Assembly: GCA_914767715.1 (NCBI GenBank)
Contig: OU612070.1
Location: 19,954,025-20,014,024, forward strand
Direction of reading: 5' to 3'
Source: Membranipora membranacea
Lineage: Eukaryota > Bryozoa > Gymnolaemata > Cheilostomatida > Membraniporidae
Length of the DNA stretch: 60,000 nt
In this document: in pieces, positions 22,851 to 33,900 of the stretch
Position numbering within the stretch: position 1 is the stretch's first letter
Layout of the letters: each line of letters begins with the position of its first letter
Position numbers and translations under genes: made by a program
Notes under the pieces: generated by a model
What the model was told of the DNA's origin: nothing
Databases searched by the model: none
The model's input: the letters and a program-made list of their open reading frames with translations, nothing else

Positions 22851-23329
22851 AGAAATAATCCTCAGAAAGCGTAATTTTGTATGCTGCTTTACACCAGAGA
22901 GATTGTTCAGAACTTCCTGTTCACGCAACCATTCTTGATTCCGTTATGTTATTAAAAAGTTGTGCTCCCACACTATGGAAAGTGACAACTTCTAATTTAG
23001 ATGTTTGTTGTATAGCTATATGGCAAACATAAAAATTTTACAGTACCTTAAACTTTAAACTTCAATAAAACTAATTTAAGTAAGATTTTGATGTCAGGAA
23101 GTGTTAACAGCATTCCCACAATGCGATGCTCAATCCATTATGTTATGGTTGACCTGATCTTGCAGGGAATTCCCTAAAATTGTGTCGTGCAATATTCATA
23201 ATAAATGTGCTACAAATTTTACATGCCTATCCTACAAGAGTAGACAATTGCTAAAGTTAGAGGAGAATTATCTCTCAAGTATCTGTTTCCTGTTTCATAT
23301 AATCCAAGCTAATAGTGTGTTTCCGAGAG

Positions 23330-23575
23330 GAGACAACCTAGATCACCGGCCCCAATAGGACACACCGAGTAATTCCCATTTCAGTTTTGAAGGTTTTGGG
23401 AATGTGCTGTATCCATTAATTGTTTAAGGTCGGCTAGGGTGAATGGCATGTGACAGTCATATCCGGTAGTATTAGGCAAACAGTGCACCCGGTCCCGGTG
23501 GGGCTCAAATCAGAGGACCTAATGATCCCAAATCAGATGCCTCTAGCACTGAGCTATCCCTTGTTACCTGATTAT
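23330..23575 (-). mobile_element. tRNA-derived SINE
   Basis: On the minus strand GGGATAGCTCAGTGCTAGAG (A-box region, about 23541-23560) and GATTTGAGCCCC (B-box region, 23500-23511) lead a body of about 150 bases. The boxes are intact enough to recognise, but the acceptor stem is not. It is unlike the body of the SINE at 8.33 kb, so it belongs to another subfamily. Confidence 0.65.
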
Positions 23576-23649
23576 ACCTGATTATCTCAGCTTGGTTTAA
23601 TTATAGCCCAGAGGAGTAAGCAGCACCAGTCATAACAAAAATTATTCAG

Positions 23650-24030
23650 CCATAAATGTTTCATTCTGCGCATGCTCAGCTCTGGGCATGAGCTGATCTC
23701 TGCAAAATTGAGTCTCGGAATTCCGAAGCCATCTGATTGGCTACCTGCTCTGGTGACATACTCCCCAAAGCGTGCGGATTTGTTAGTAATAGTTATCCTC
23801 TCTTGTCATTATTAGCTGATTTTGATTGAGAGTTTATGCAGGCGATATCCCATTTCCCCTTTCCAAAGTTGCAATCAGAACCCAAACTAAACTGATATTC
23901 TTGCACATGTGCAAATTCAAGTCACGCATGATGCATACTTAGCCTTACGACACCTGCTTTGTGGTAATGATAGCCTAGTTTATCAGTGATCTACATGCCC
24001 AGTCAGATCAAGAGAGTCAGTATGTAAATG
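23650..24030 (+). repeat. Dispersed 0.38-kb repeat, copy 1 (inverted copy at 44965-45345)
   Basis: Nearly the whole segment, from GCGCATGCTCAGCTCTGGGC to GATCAAGAGAGTCAGTATGT, recurs in reverse orientation inside ADAM10 intron 4. It holds a short inverted repeat at its left end (GCTCAGCTCTGGGCATGAGC). No coding frame is shared by the copies. Probably a non-autonomous transposon. Confidence 0.8.
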
Positions 24031-25502
24031 TTTCTATTTCAATTCTCTGCAAAAAGGCCAACTTTTCCTCCTAGAAAAGCTCAACACCTCTATATAGGGT
24101 ATTTCTTGGAGATAGATATGATAACACCTTTAACGGTGGAAACTCGAAGGTAATGGACACAATTTTGTTAGCGTCGTAATACTAGACTAGTGCTTGTACA
24201 CCAATCAGTAAGTCCAACTTCTACGGGCACACAGTGAATTGCGTCTGTGCACCTTAAATGTTTCTAAGATTCTGATGCTCTAAGTGGTTGGCAGTTCTGG
24301 TAAAATCTAAAACACTATCAGGAGGAAAACTGTTAGTTACTTTAGCTGATGGGTGGGGTTAGGTTGACAGGAATTTTTTTTAAATCAATTCTGACGTTGA
24401 TACAATTCTTTCCTCTACAATTTGGCTAGCACTTGTCAAACTTTGAAGAGTCTTTTATGCGCTTCCTTTGTGGAAGTGCACCCTTTGATGTAATAAAGTG
24501 AAAACTGAGAATGCCTGGTGTTGGTATTTTGTAAACGCTGACGCACAGTGCTGTGACATCATCAGCTGATATAATTCTGCAATAGCTTTGCTTTATCTAG
24601 ATGCACCGTTTATTTTATTATTTATTGTTTGGCAATAGCATCGTATAAAATAGCCACTATAGGTGTTACCAAGCCAGCAGGCTCAAAAATCAATAACGCA
24701 CTAAATAATAAAAAGCTTTCAGCTGTGGCAAGTGTTATACACATTAATAAATAATAGAGCATTAAAACTTTTATCTTTTGTCTTACCTCTCAATCCTCTT
24801 CATTAAGAGTCAATATGAAACCTCAAAGCCACTTTGATGATTTTATGTTCAACTATTTTTCTTATGTTGATATAAACTGCTCAGCCATAAAACATGAGGA
24901 TGCGGACCGTCGATTGCATGTGTGTTCTTGACTAAGTGAGTTCTTGTTTACTTAAAGTCAGGAAAGGAGTACATGACAAATCATGTGACAGATATAAATC
25001 TAGAGAGGAAAAATATTTAAGTGATCTCAGATTTTTACACCGTTGTTTCGACAATGTTGTGTCGACTTCCTCAAGAATTGGCCCAAAGTCCTGCTGTGCT
25101 TTGAAAATTTACACTACTCATTAAAAAGATAAATCGCTGTTTGTTTTCCTTACTTGTTTTATTATGTTATTGGTTATGGGTTAGAAACCCGCATCAAGGC
25201 AAGATGATGCGGTATGTTTTACTGGTATGGTGCCTAAATAAAGTAAAGCGCTTGTAAGCTCTGTTGAAATTTTTTGAAGTGGGGAGGGCCGTTGGGTCCA
25301 TATGAATTCTTAATATATTGGAGAGCACTTGACAAGACTGGACATCGCTGATGCCAAGCAGCAGACAATGTACGAGTTGAAACTATTGATTGTAAACACA
25401 ATTTATTGTTATAGAGCACAGCACATGCGGCAGCATTTATTGTGAATACAAATGAATGAATAGATTTACTGTTAATGGTGGCTTCCTGAATAATTCAGTA
25501 TG
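24031..25502. other. Intergenic stretch without a recognised gene
   Basis: No splice-supported exons or transposon proteins were seen. The short open frames have no motif. Confidence 0.35.
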
Positions 25503-25733
25503 CAGGCCCGTAGTTCTAGGGGAGGCAGGGAGGCACTGCCTCCCCTCGAAAGCTCAATAGAGTGGACTAAAAATGCTATTATTGAATATTCCATGTCGGA
25601 ATCAGCTTAATTGGAACTTCAATTTGCTCTTTATATGCCTTAAATTGCTCGGGAAGGAGTTTACTGACGATGCTTCTGACTTGCCTCGGACTTTTGCCTT
25701 CCCTACCATTTTTTCTAAACTACGGCCCTGAGT
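25503..25733 (+). mobile_element. CAGGCCCGTAG family, copy 2, possible hAT-type MITE
   Basis: The segment begins GCAGGCCCGTAGTTCTAG and ends AAACTACGGCCCTG, so it has short terminal inverted repeats of the CAGGGCCGTAG kind known from hAT elements. The middle holds GGGAGGCAGGGAGGC and CTCAATAGAGTGG. I could not see a clean 8-bp target duplication. Confidence 0.6.
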
Positions 25734-25948
25734 GGTACTTGTAAAATATCAACTACAGCATTGGCAACATTTCACAGAATATATCAGCACAAAGTATACA
25801 TGTTTAACAAACCTTGCTGTCTACTGTAAGAGATATTGAAATAGTTGGCTGAGTCTGAACTATTTTAGATGAAGTGATTTTGCTGGATTGGTTTTTGGAG
25901 AACTTATTAATATATACAATATCCTATGATTATACTATTTCATCTCAG

Positions 25949-26014
25949 GACCGCTTCTTAAGAGAGCAACAAGGAACAGAAGCCTCAGAACTTGAGACAT
26001 TTTGGATTCTGAAG
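25949..26014 (+). other. Possible upstream exon of small membrane protein gene
   Basis: A 66-base stretch is bounded by CATCTCAG and AAG/GTTAGT, i.e. acceptor- and donor-like sites, 284 bases before the ATG at 26298. One frame is open. It could be a 5' untranslated exon of the gene at 26.3-28.9 kb or chance. Confidence 0.25.
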
Positions 26015-26297
26015 GTTAGTAGTGTGACGTCTTAAACTTTGTGCTCAGTACGATAGAAACAGAAAATTCATTTCGTTCAGCAACCAAGTGCCGGTAGATC
26101 CATTCATGACAAAAAGATTTCATATTTCTTAATTTTGATAAATTTTGAAAATCAAGAGCCTGGCGTTGAATCTTAGATTTGTGTGTTCTTTCTTTTAGAT
26201 AGTTTACAGTTTTTATCTACATAAAAATAATTCGACAGATTGATGACACAAAGATAATATTACTTCCTACACTTTGTATATATACAGACTCTCAACA

Positions 26298-28897
26298 ATG
26301 GCGCCTACCAACGCAATCATAGTACAGGTAACTATATACAATATTTCAATTTGAATCTCCAAAGTAAATTTCCATCTAAAGCACAAGAAACTTTTTTTGA
26401 CATATTCTGTTGCTTTCAAAAATTTTACAAAGACCAAAAGCTTACGCCAAGAAGACCATTCCACAATGCCAAATCATTGAAATGGGTAAAAGGACAAATA
26501 AATTGGCATTCCAAAGATTAATCATAATGCCAATTACCTAACTTACAAACACTTGGGGCTCATTCAGGACAAGAGTCACTAATTTGCACCAAAATTGAAT
26601 TTTTACTACTACAATTTTTCCACATCTAAGTCTAACATTATCAAATTTTTAATCTCTGTTGTGTTGTTTAGTAGTATAAGAAATCAGTTAAGATACTCCA
26701 TAATCCTCAATACTAATCTGTGTCCGTACATATATATTATTATTATATTATAATATGTACTCCAATAAAATTAGATCTTTCATTCAGAACTCCTGTTCAT
26801 TTGGACACCAAATTTTGGTTCATTCAGCAAAATGTCAATGTATTCTGATGTGTCTTAATTCAGTCTTAGCTTGATTAGGACACAATGGGTGAACTTCAGA
26901 GATGTGAATTAAGTGGCCATATCTCAAAGATGTGACTTCCATTTTATCACGGTTGGAATCTCTGTTGCTAGACAAGAACTTTGGACAAAATAACAGCTGT
27001 TTATTTGGGAGAAGGGTGAAAACTACAATTGAATTTTCTATAAATACTTGTCGACAAAACATTTTGTATTTAGATGGCAAACATGATCAAAGAATAAAAT
27101 GTTTATCTTTTAGATTGTCACACATTCACAATTCATTCAATGCTTCGGTGGGGGCAAAAAACTCTGTTTGCAGTGATGGCTGATGGCCTCTCATTAGCAA
27201 ATGTTTGTGAGGACTATTTTGGTGATTACAAACAAACCAAAATAAACTCCATTGTCTTTTTGCATACCATGTGTTAACGATTATCAGCCATCAATATTGC
27301 CCCAGATTTATGAATATGGAACATAAATAAAACAAAGGTTTGAGATAAACCAATGAGCTCACATCGATTAAAGGTTGTATTCCTATTGATTAATGGTTGT
27401 TACATCATTCTTGCCGATGGGCTTTTATAATAAGGCCCAAAGCTGCTGTATTTTCATGGCTGTAGTTTAGGAAAGATGGTAGGGGTGGAGGATATCCTTA
27501 AGGGTGTGGAGTAACACAAGGTTGTGTATTTTAGGCTCCCCCTTTGGAGTCAGGGGTTACTCCCCAGCTTCTAAAGCGGTTTAATGATATGAATAGCATA
27601 TGGAATCAATTATAGCATTTTTAGGCCACTCTATTACGCATTCTATGGGAGGCAGAGCGACCCTGCCACCCCTGGAACAGGGAGACTGCTCAGAACTACG
27701 GGCCTGTAATTTGCTTTGGTGTGTTTTGACTGTATAGGTGAGAGACAAAATAACAGAAACCATACCATAGTGTAAAGTTAGCAGAGTAACCTTTCATGCC
27801 AGTGCAGAATGGCAAATTATGAAACTTCCAACTTTATATAATGTAAGGGCATGTGGACCTAATTTGATTAAGCAAAGAATGTAAAAATGTAATCTTGCTA
27901 ACAGGATTTGTGCAAACTTTGGCCTGCCTTTTGGCGATGAGAGTGACGACCGAATTTTCATTAATGTAAGAAGATTAATGTTACGAATTTAAAAATTGCA
28001 TCAGCAATCTTCTTAACACCATCCAAATTGAATTGGAGCAACATTAAGCCAAACCAAATCTGAAACACCTCGAGAAACTCTCATCATAATCGATCAATTC
28101 GTACGCTAATGCAAATATTTTGCTCTGTTTTGTGTTCATTTAACCCCTAAATGTTTTTATGAAGGACACAGGATTCTATTGTGAAGACTCCTAATTCCCA
28201 CTTACCAACCAACCAACCAATAGCAAATACCTACACAACTAGGTACTCAAGATATGACCTTCAACAGGAAACCTATGTGTGAAGGATTGTGAAGTGTGTA
28301 GAGTCAGTGGTGTTAACACATTCTATTATTCTTTTACAGACAACGACAGCTGCAGTAAAAGCTGGGTCTAAGATAACTCCTGTTTATGGAGTTGCTATCG
28401 GTAAGTACAGTTTAGCTCTTTAAGTCACCGAAATCAATGAGACGTATTTTCATTTTTCGCCTCTTGGAAATCATAATAAAACAACCCTAGTCCGGGGTGA
28501 CATTGAACCATCATTGGAGCACTGATTTAGTCTAATTGTTCAGACTCGTAAAAAGTCGGAGTTAGTGGCACTATAAGGTTGAAGAAGGTAGGTCGGAGTA
28601 TATGAGTGCCTAAACATTATATTTAAGTACGCATTTATGCATAATGTGTGAATACATACAGAACATATTCAGGTATATTCTTGGTTTATTGGAGGTATTA
28701 TCATGATCGGTTGTGTTTCAGGTATTGGTATCCTGGTGGGAGTCATTGCTCTTATTCTGCTAACATGGAGATGCTGTTGTACACATGTAATCAAAGAACC
28801 AAAGAAAAAAGACCTCAATATGAAAGACCTCAAAACTTTTGACAATGGCAGAAATAATGAGAGGCAAAGTAATGGACTTACGGCCGTTGACTTTTAA
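26298..28897 (+). CDS. Small single-pass membrane protein, synaptotagmin N-terminus-like, no C2 domain
   Basis: Exons 26298-26327, 28340-28400 and 28722-28897 join in phases 0 and 1 into 88 codons plus TAA. A short N-terminal part of about 26 residues precedes one membrane segment (YGVAIGIGILVGVIALILL), then WRCCC, a likely palmitoylation cluster, then KEPKKKDLNMKDLKTF. In synaptotagmins the membrane segment is likewise followed by Cys, a Lys-rich stretch and an NMKDVK-like motif. Here the frame ends TAVDF before any C2 domain, and no C2 exon was found downstream before the next gene. The last exon is well supported; the 10-codon first exon, 2 kb upstream, is less certain. It may be a real short protein, an alternative short isoform, or a duplicated fragment. 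Topology is probably N-out, C-in. Confidence 0.55.
27590..27712 (-). repeat. CAGGCCCGTAG family, copy 3 (reverse, partial)
   Basis: The reverse complement begins CAGGCCCGTAGTTCTGAG and continues through a GGCAGGGTCGC block to AATAGAGTGGCCTAAAAATG, matching the copy at 25.5 kb. It is truncated and lies in intron 1 of the small membrane protein gene. Confidence 0.65.
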
Positions 28898-29161
28898 CGA
28901 TTAACTGCAAAATAAGGAGAGAAGGAAACAGGTGCTTCACAATTAACACTTCAAGTGGTTTCTTTTTACTGTGAATGACCTTGAAAATTCGCAAGGTGGA
29001 GCTAACTCTAGCATCTGTGAAATTTACATTAAAAAACATCTGTCGGGGAGTATTACTTTAGCCTATGTTGATACTATTCAGTGATAGCAGGTCTATCCAA
29101 TTTTTTCACATTGTTCTCTGTGAGTACAGAGGTGATATGTTTATCTTTGTTAACCCTAGTC

Positions 29162-29167
29162 AATAAA
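29162..29167 (+). promoter_or_regulatory. Polyadenylation signal candidate of the small membrane protein gene
   Basis: CAATAAATAC about 265 bases beyond the stop; a second AATAAA occurs near 29339. Confidence 0.3.
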
Positions 29168-29349
29168 TACGCTATCTCACGTTTTATGTTACATAGAACA
29201 CAATATTTCCATACCGTTCTTCACTTAGTAGCGTCCTCTATTTGGATTTGGATTTAGTGATTATTGCTCGCCGTATGTAGACAAAATCAGAGTTCTGCGT
29301 TGTATGTTTTTGTTTAAATGATGACACACATATAAGCAATAAATATTCC

Positions 29350-30858
29350 TCTGAGTTGATACGCGGTCACTAGCATTTTTATTTGCAATTTAGCTTTGGC
29401 TTGAGTCAATACAATTACAAGCGAGTAATTTGAATCTAGCTCTCAATATCTCAAAGTGTGGTCAATGCAACGTTGAGTTGTTGGTCAATTGTGAATTGCG
29501 AATATGTACTCATCAGCTGCGAACATCATCTCCCCAGCAGAATAGATTCTGGGAGCTGGAAAACGTCCATAGAGACCAACAACATTCAAAGATGTCATCC
29601 GCTCGAGTTTTTGTTCTGTAGCTTTTCAACATAGGCAAAGACTTAGTTTTATCTATGCTCTCAGTTGACCATTGCGAGATGCAAGAGATCCGCACAGCTT
29701 GCTGACCTTTATTTGTGGATTCTCAAACCACTGGTAAATTTTGTTGAGTAATTTGCCTTTTGCTTTCTACCTACAAGCTAATGTTGGATTCCAGAGTATT
29801 TTCTGACTAACTAATTGAATACTCACACATTGAACACTCATATGTATTCAATATATATATAATCCAATATTATTGATTCATATGTATTAAATATGAATGG
29901 GTTGTCTGTCTCAGCACAGCCTCTTAAAATTTACGATTTCTTTGTAGAGTACGATTTCTTTGTAGAGTACGTTTTCAACATAAAACACAAAGGGTTTAGC
30001 TGAGGAGTTATCGCCTAATTTTTCGTGTAAGGACAACTCCATCAGTCAACTAAGATTTGCACCAAAATGGTCAAATGTTGTCACCTCTCAAGTCACTTTC
30101 GTATGCCATAAAAGTATACAAGTAATTAGTTCTTTATGAAGCAGTAGAAAGGTCATTTATTACCATAATATGAAAAATATGAAAATAAGTTTCAAAAAGA
30201 ATTCAAACCAGCTACTACTCATACTAAGAAAATTGCTACAAAAAATTAGTGGCTAATAAAACATAAATATAGACTTGGAAATCATCACACATGATAAATC
30301 AACAACGAATACATCAAACGGAATGCATAGAGATAGAAAATTGAACAACGCTACATATAATCTCCCACTCCAAAGAGTTATTTGCCGGATACCCAGACGA
30401 CTTATAACCATAAACTGTCATATCCACGAAATGTGAGAAGGGCATAGATATTTCTACTCACTTTTGGCATAAGGAGATGGAATCATCATTATGAAGTATG
30501 AGCAGCAGTATAGTGAAAATATCTAATAATATTTGATTGTCTGTTAAAATTGAAGATGGTATTTTTAGAAATTCACTTGGTTGTAGGGAACAGGAAATTG
30601 ACAGTTCATGTCTTCTTTGTTAAATTTGGTTATAATCATCACTTGATTCAAAGTTGGATATGAATCAAATGTTTAAAAATGCCATGAGATTTCTGGTAAA
30701 CGCCCTACACCAACTTTTAATGGCTAGTTCATAGATATAGTTGTTTATATGGCAGCAAAAGTAATTGGTGAGTTCCTATTGGTCAATCATATTTATAGAG
30801 AGTCCAGTATTATCACATGAATGTTGAGTATGGGTTATAATATAGGTCATAAGAGTGT
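29350..30858. other. Convergent intergenic region; ADAM10 3' untranslated region expected here
   Basis: The small membrane protein gene (+) and ADAM10 (-) converge here. TTTATT at about 30155, i.e. AATAAA on the minus strand, about 700 bases after the ADAM10 stop, is a possible end signal. No other gene is seen. Confidence 0.35.
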
Positions 30859-30912
30859 TCAGCGCATTTCCATTTCATCTCTCCTCCTCCCTCCAATAGT
30901 TGGACCAGCAGC
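30859..30912 (-). other. ADAM10: ADAM10 terminal exon 16 (54 nt)
   Basis: A strong pyrimidine tract and TTTTTAG acceptor precede GCTGCTGG; the frame reads [17 protein letters not shown] and stops at TGA. It fits the phase-0 donor of exon 15, 3.9 kb upstream. The ending with basic residues and Met-x-Met-Arg resembles the ADAM10 C-terminus. Good, but less certain than the other exons because it is short. Confidence 0.7.
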
Positions 30913-33900
30913 CTAAAAACAAGAGGATAGAAAGAAGATATTAAATACAGCTGCGGAAAAATGAATTTTATGTGTGTATATTATTTGTATAGTATCAATG
31001 GTTGTATGGATGTAATGTATTACTCATAGTAGTTCAAGAGAAACTGAGAGTTGTTGCAACTGGACTAGACTTCTACTCAGAAAAAAATTCTCAGAAGGTT
31101 GAGAACATGTCACTCCTGCAAGAAGGTTGCCCTAACGGCAGAACTCGCTCTCAACACACAAAAAATCCTACAATAATGCTCTTCGTTGTGTCATAATGAG
31201 TTGAACCAAGTCATAGATTTTCATATCGGCCTATACTCAAATAGCCCTTGTTGAAAGCCGCGCCATGCCAGCCTATTTCTATAACACTAGCATAACAGAA
31301 ATACCTCCGACTATGAAATTGCTATACTTATAAGATAAAGTAGCCCATGCTCACATGCAAAATATTCAACTAGAATCAAAGTTACAACACAATGTCTAGA
31401 TCGGAACAAATATGCGCTACAATGTGTAGCTGACAAGTTTAGAGCAACATTTATCCACAGATGTAAAAGGGAGAAGCCTCTTTTAACATTTGAAAAGAGC
31501 ACACAAGTTTTTTATTAATTCTGTATTAGGAAGGAGAAGGTGGCAAAACAAGCGCAAAGGAGCCAGGCAGTGATATCATTAAGGTCAAGGTCAAAATTGG
31601 GATATACATATATCTGACACATGATTGGTTGATGGGCAAGCCTCGCGCCAGTGGTTGGCTAGCTCCATTTATACAACTTCAATATATATGCGGAGTTGTC
31701 AATTATGTGAAATGGGATTGTTTTTTATAGAGAAGACAATTATCAATTTATTTACTATTAAGAATGTGCAAATTGGGTAGAAATGGATCTCAGTCTATAT
31801 TATTCAGTGGAAGGAAGGCAAAAACACCATGTGGGTTCGGTGATTGGAAACAGCAATGCCGCGGACAATACGTGGATTAATAAAAACTAGCCTAGGTACC
31901 GACAACTTCCCGCAACATGTGTGGTAAATCACATCTCAAAACAGTATTTTTGAATGCAGACATAAAACACATGCTTCTTTCAGCTGTTAAAGGCACCTAG
32001 ATTAGAATAGCCAGTGCATGACTCTTGCAGTAGGGTTAGTCGGAGTGAAAAGAAGAACTGTAGGGTTTTCACAGCAAAGGTGACCAAGATATTATCGTTT
32101 ATAACAGTCTCTTTTCACTCCGACACCATCTTAAGAGCCATACACCTGCTAAGGAAGCCAGTCTTGACAAGCTTCTTTCGGTGGGGAGTGGGGAACAAAG
32201 CTTGTCAAGACAGGCTACAGCTAAGGCTACATTTAATCACAATGAAAGCGCACAGTAGAAAATGACTCAGCATTCTTACACTGATATATAGATGTGTTGA
32301 GCAATGTGCAGCAGTAACACTGAGCCTATTGGCCCATGTCCTGCATCATATGCTCACGCTGTGGATTAGGTCTATTTGCCTGAGTAAAGTAAAACATAAA
32401 TAACAAAGTTTAAAGGAAGGTACTGAGATAAACTGATATTTTTACGGCTATAGGAAGGAGGCTGACTGCATAGCAACTTTGTCTTGGTTTGGAGGGAGAG
32501 AACTTCTAATTTAGAAATTCTAAATGAACTTGTAGTGCCCTCTTTCAAGGTCATCACATGGCATGAATCACCAATTCAATGATTTACAGAAATCTTCGAG
32601 ATGATGGTGTGAATTCTAGTATAGCTTCGCTTGAGCTGTAATTAGAAATCTGAGGGATATATAGCGCATGTATAGTTGAAGTAATAGGTGTCTTTGCAAC
32701 GCATCTCACTAGCCCCTATATATGTGTCAGGCCAATAGAATTGATATCTCTTTCAGAAACACTAAAAGCCATCTGAGAGGGAGCTGATTTTGATTTGCTT
32801 ATTCAATTTCAAAGGTAATTTTGTAAAAAGAAGGATCGAACATGACATTGGAGGTAACGTAGCCCCACTACTGGTTAAGCTCTTACCATCGGTCTAACTT
32901 GTGTAGTCTTTAAAAGGATCACAATAACAATGTCAATTAAAAGCTAGAACAAGTCTTACTGAAAGATATTCCATAAATAAGCACTTCACTAGACATTGAC
33001 AAATGTGAAAGTGGAAGTTGAGGACATGTAAAGCTTTTTCACCTTTAGTTTAAACATGAATCTAATGATATTTCAGGGTCTCCATTGGTGTGGAGCCAAC
33101 ATAAGGTGCACTGGTGTTCAGATGTTGAGCTTTAGTTTGAGCTTTAAACCACTGCTGACACAGCTGGGCTTTGCCCAGCAGAGCAACCAGTCAAAAATTT
33201 AAATGGAGAGTTGTGGCATCAAAGCATCTAGCCAGAAGCATTGCATGGAGTTATATGAGCTCTCAAAAGGTAGAGAGTATCTTCTTCCTCAGCCATCCAC
33301 CATTAGTGATGACAAAAGTTGACCCTGACCAATCAGGTGCATTTAAAATCTAACTGAGATCCAAAACTTTATTAATGTTGGATCTACACTGTCTTGGTTT
33401 TACATCTAGGAAATTGCTTCTTATTATTATGATATTTAATAATATTTGTTATTTATATTTTACTGGGTTTCGAAATGCGGACATAAAACAATACTAAACC
33501 AGAAATCAAAAAAATTAATAGTTGCTGTATCAGACCTCTGACCCGACTTGACCCTAACATGACACGACCACAGAAACCCGAAACCCGACCCTTTGACTTG
33601 ACCCTGAATACAACACTAATGGTTGTACCAAATATCTGCTGAGGACACTTAGACTATATGAATTAAACCCTGCTCTATCGCTCAGAGGTTCATGATATGC
33701 AATCACATTGTGTATCACATTGTAGGAATGATCTTGTGAACAATAAACAGAAAAAGTGGAATTTGTTCATTTTTGGAAAAAATTGTATTTGATTGTACGG
33801 CAGAAGAAGATGATGTGTCAATGTTGTTAGTATTTTTGTTTTGGGTAATGTATTGTGCACCATGCAGGTCATCATAGCCAGTATCAAACTCGAGCCAACG

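Noticed and set aside
26835-27183. Overlapping open frames on both strands
   Set aside because: Lie within the large intron of the small membrane protein gene, without motifs or splice support.
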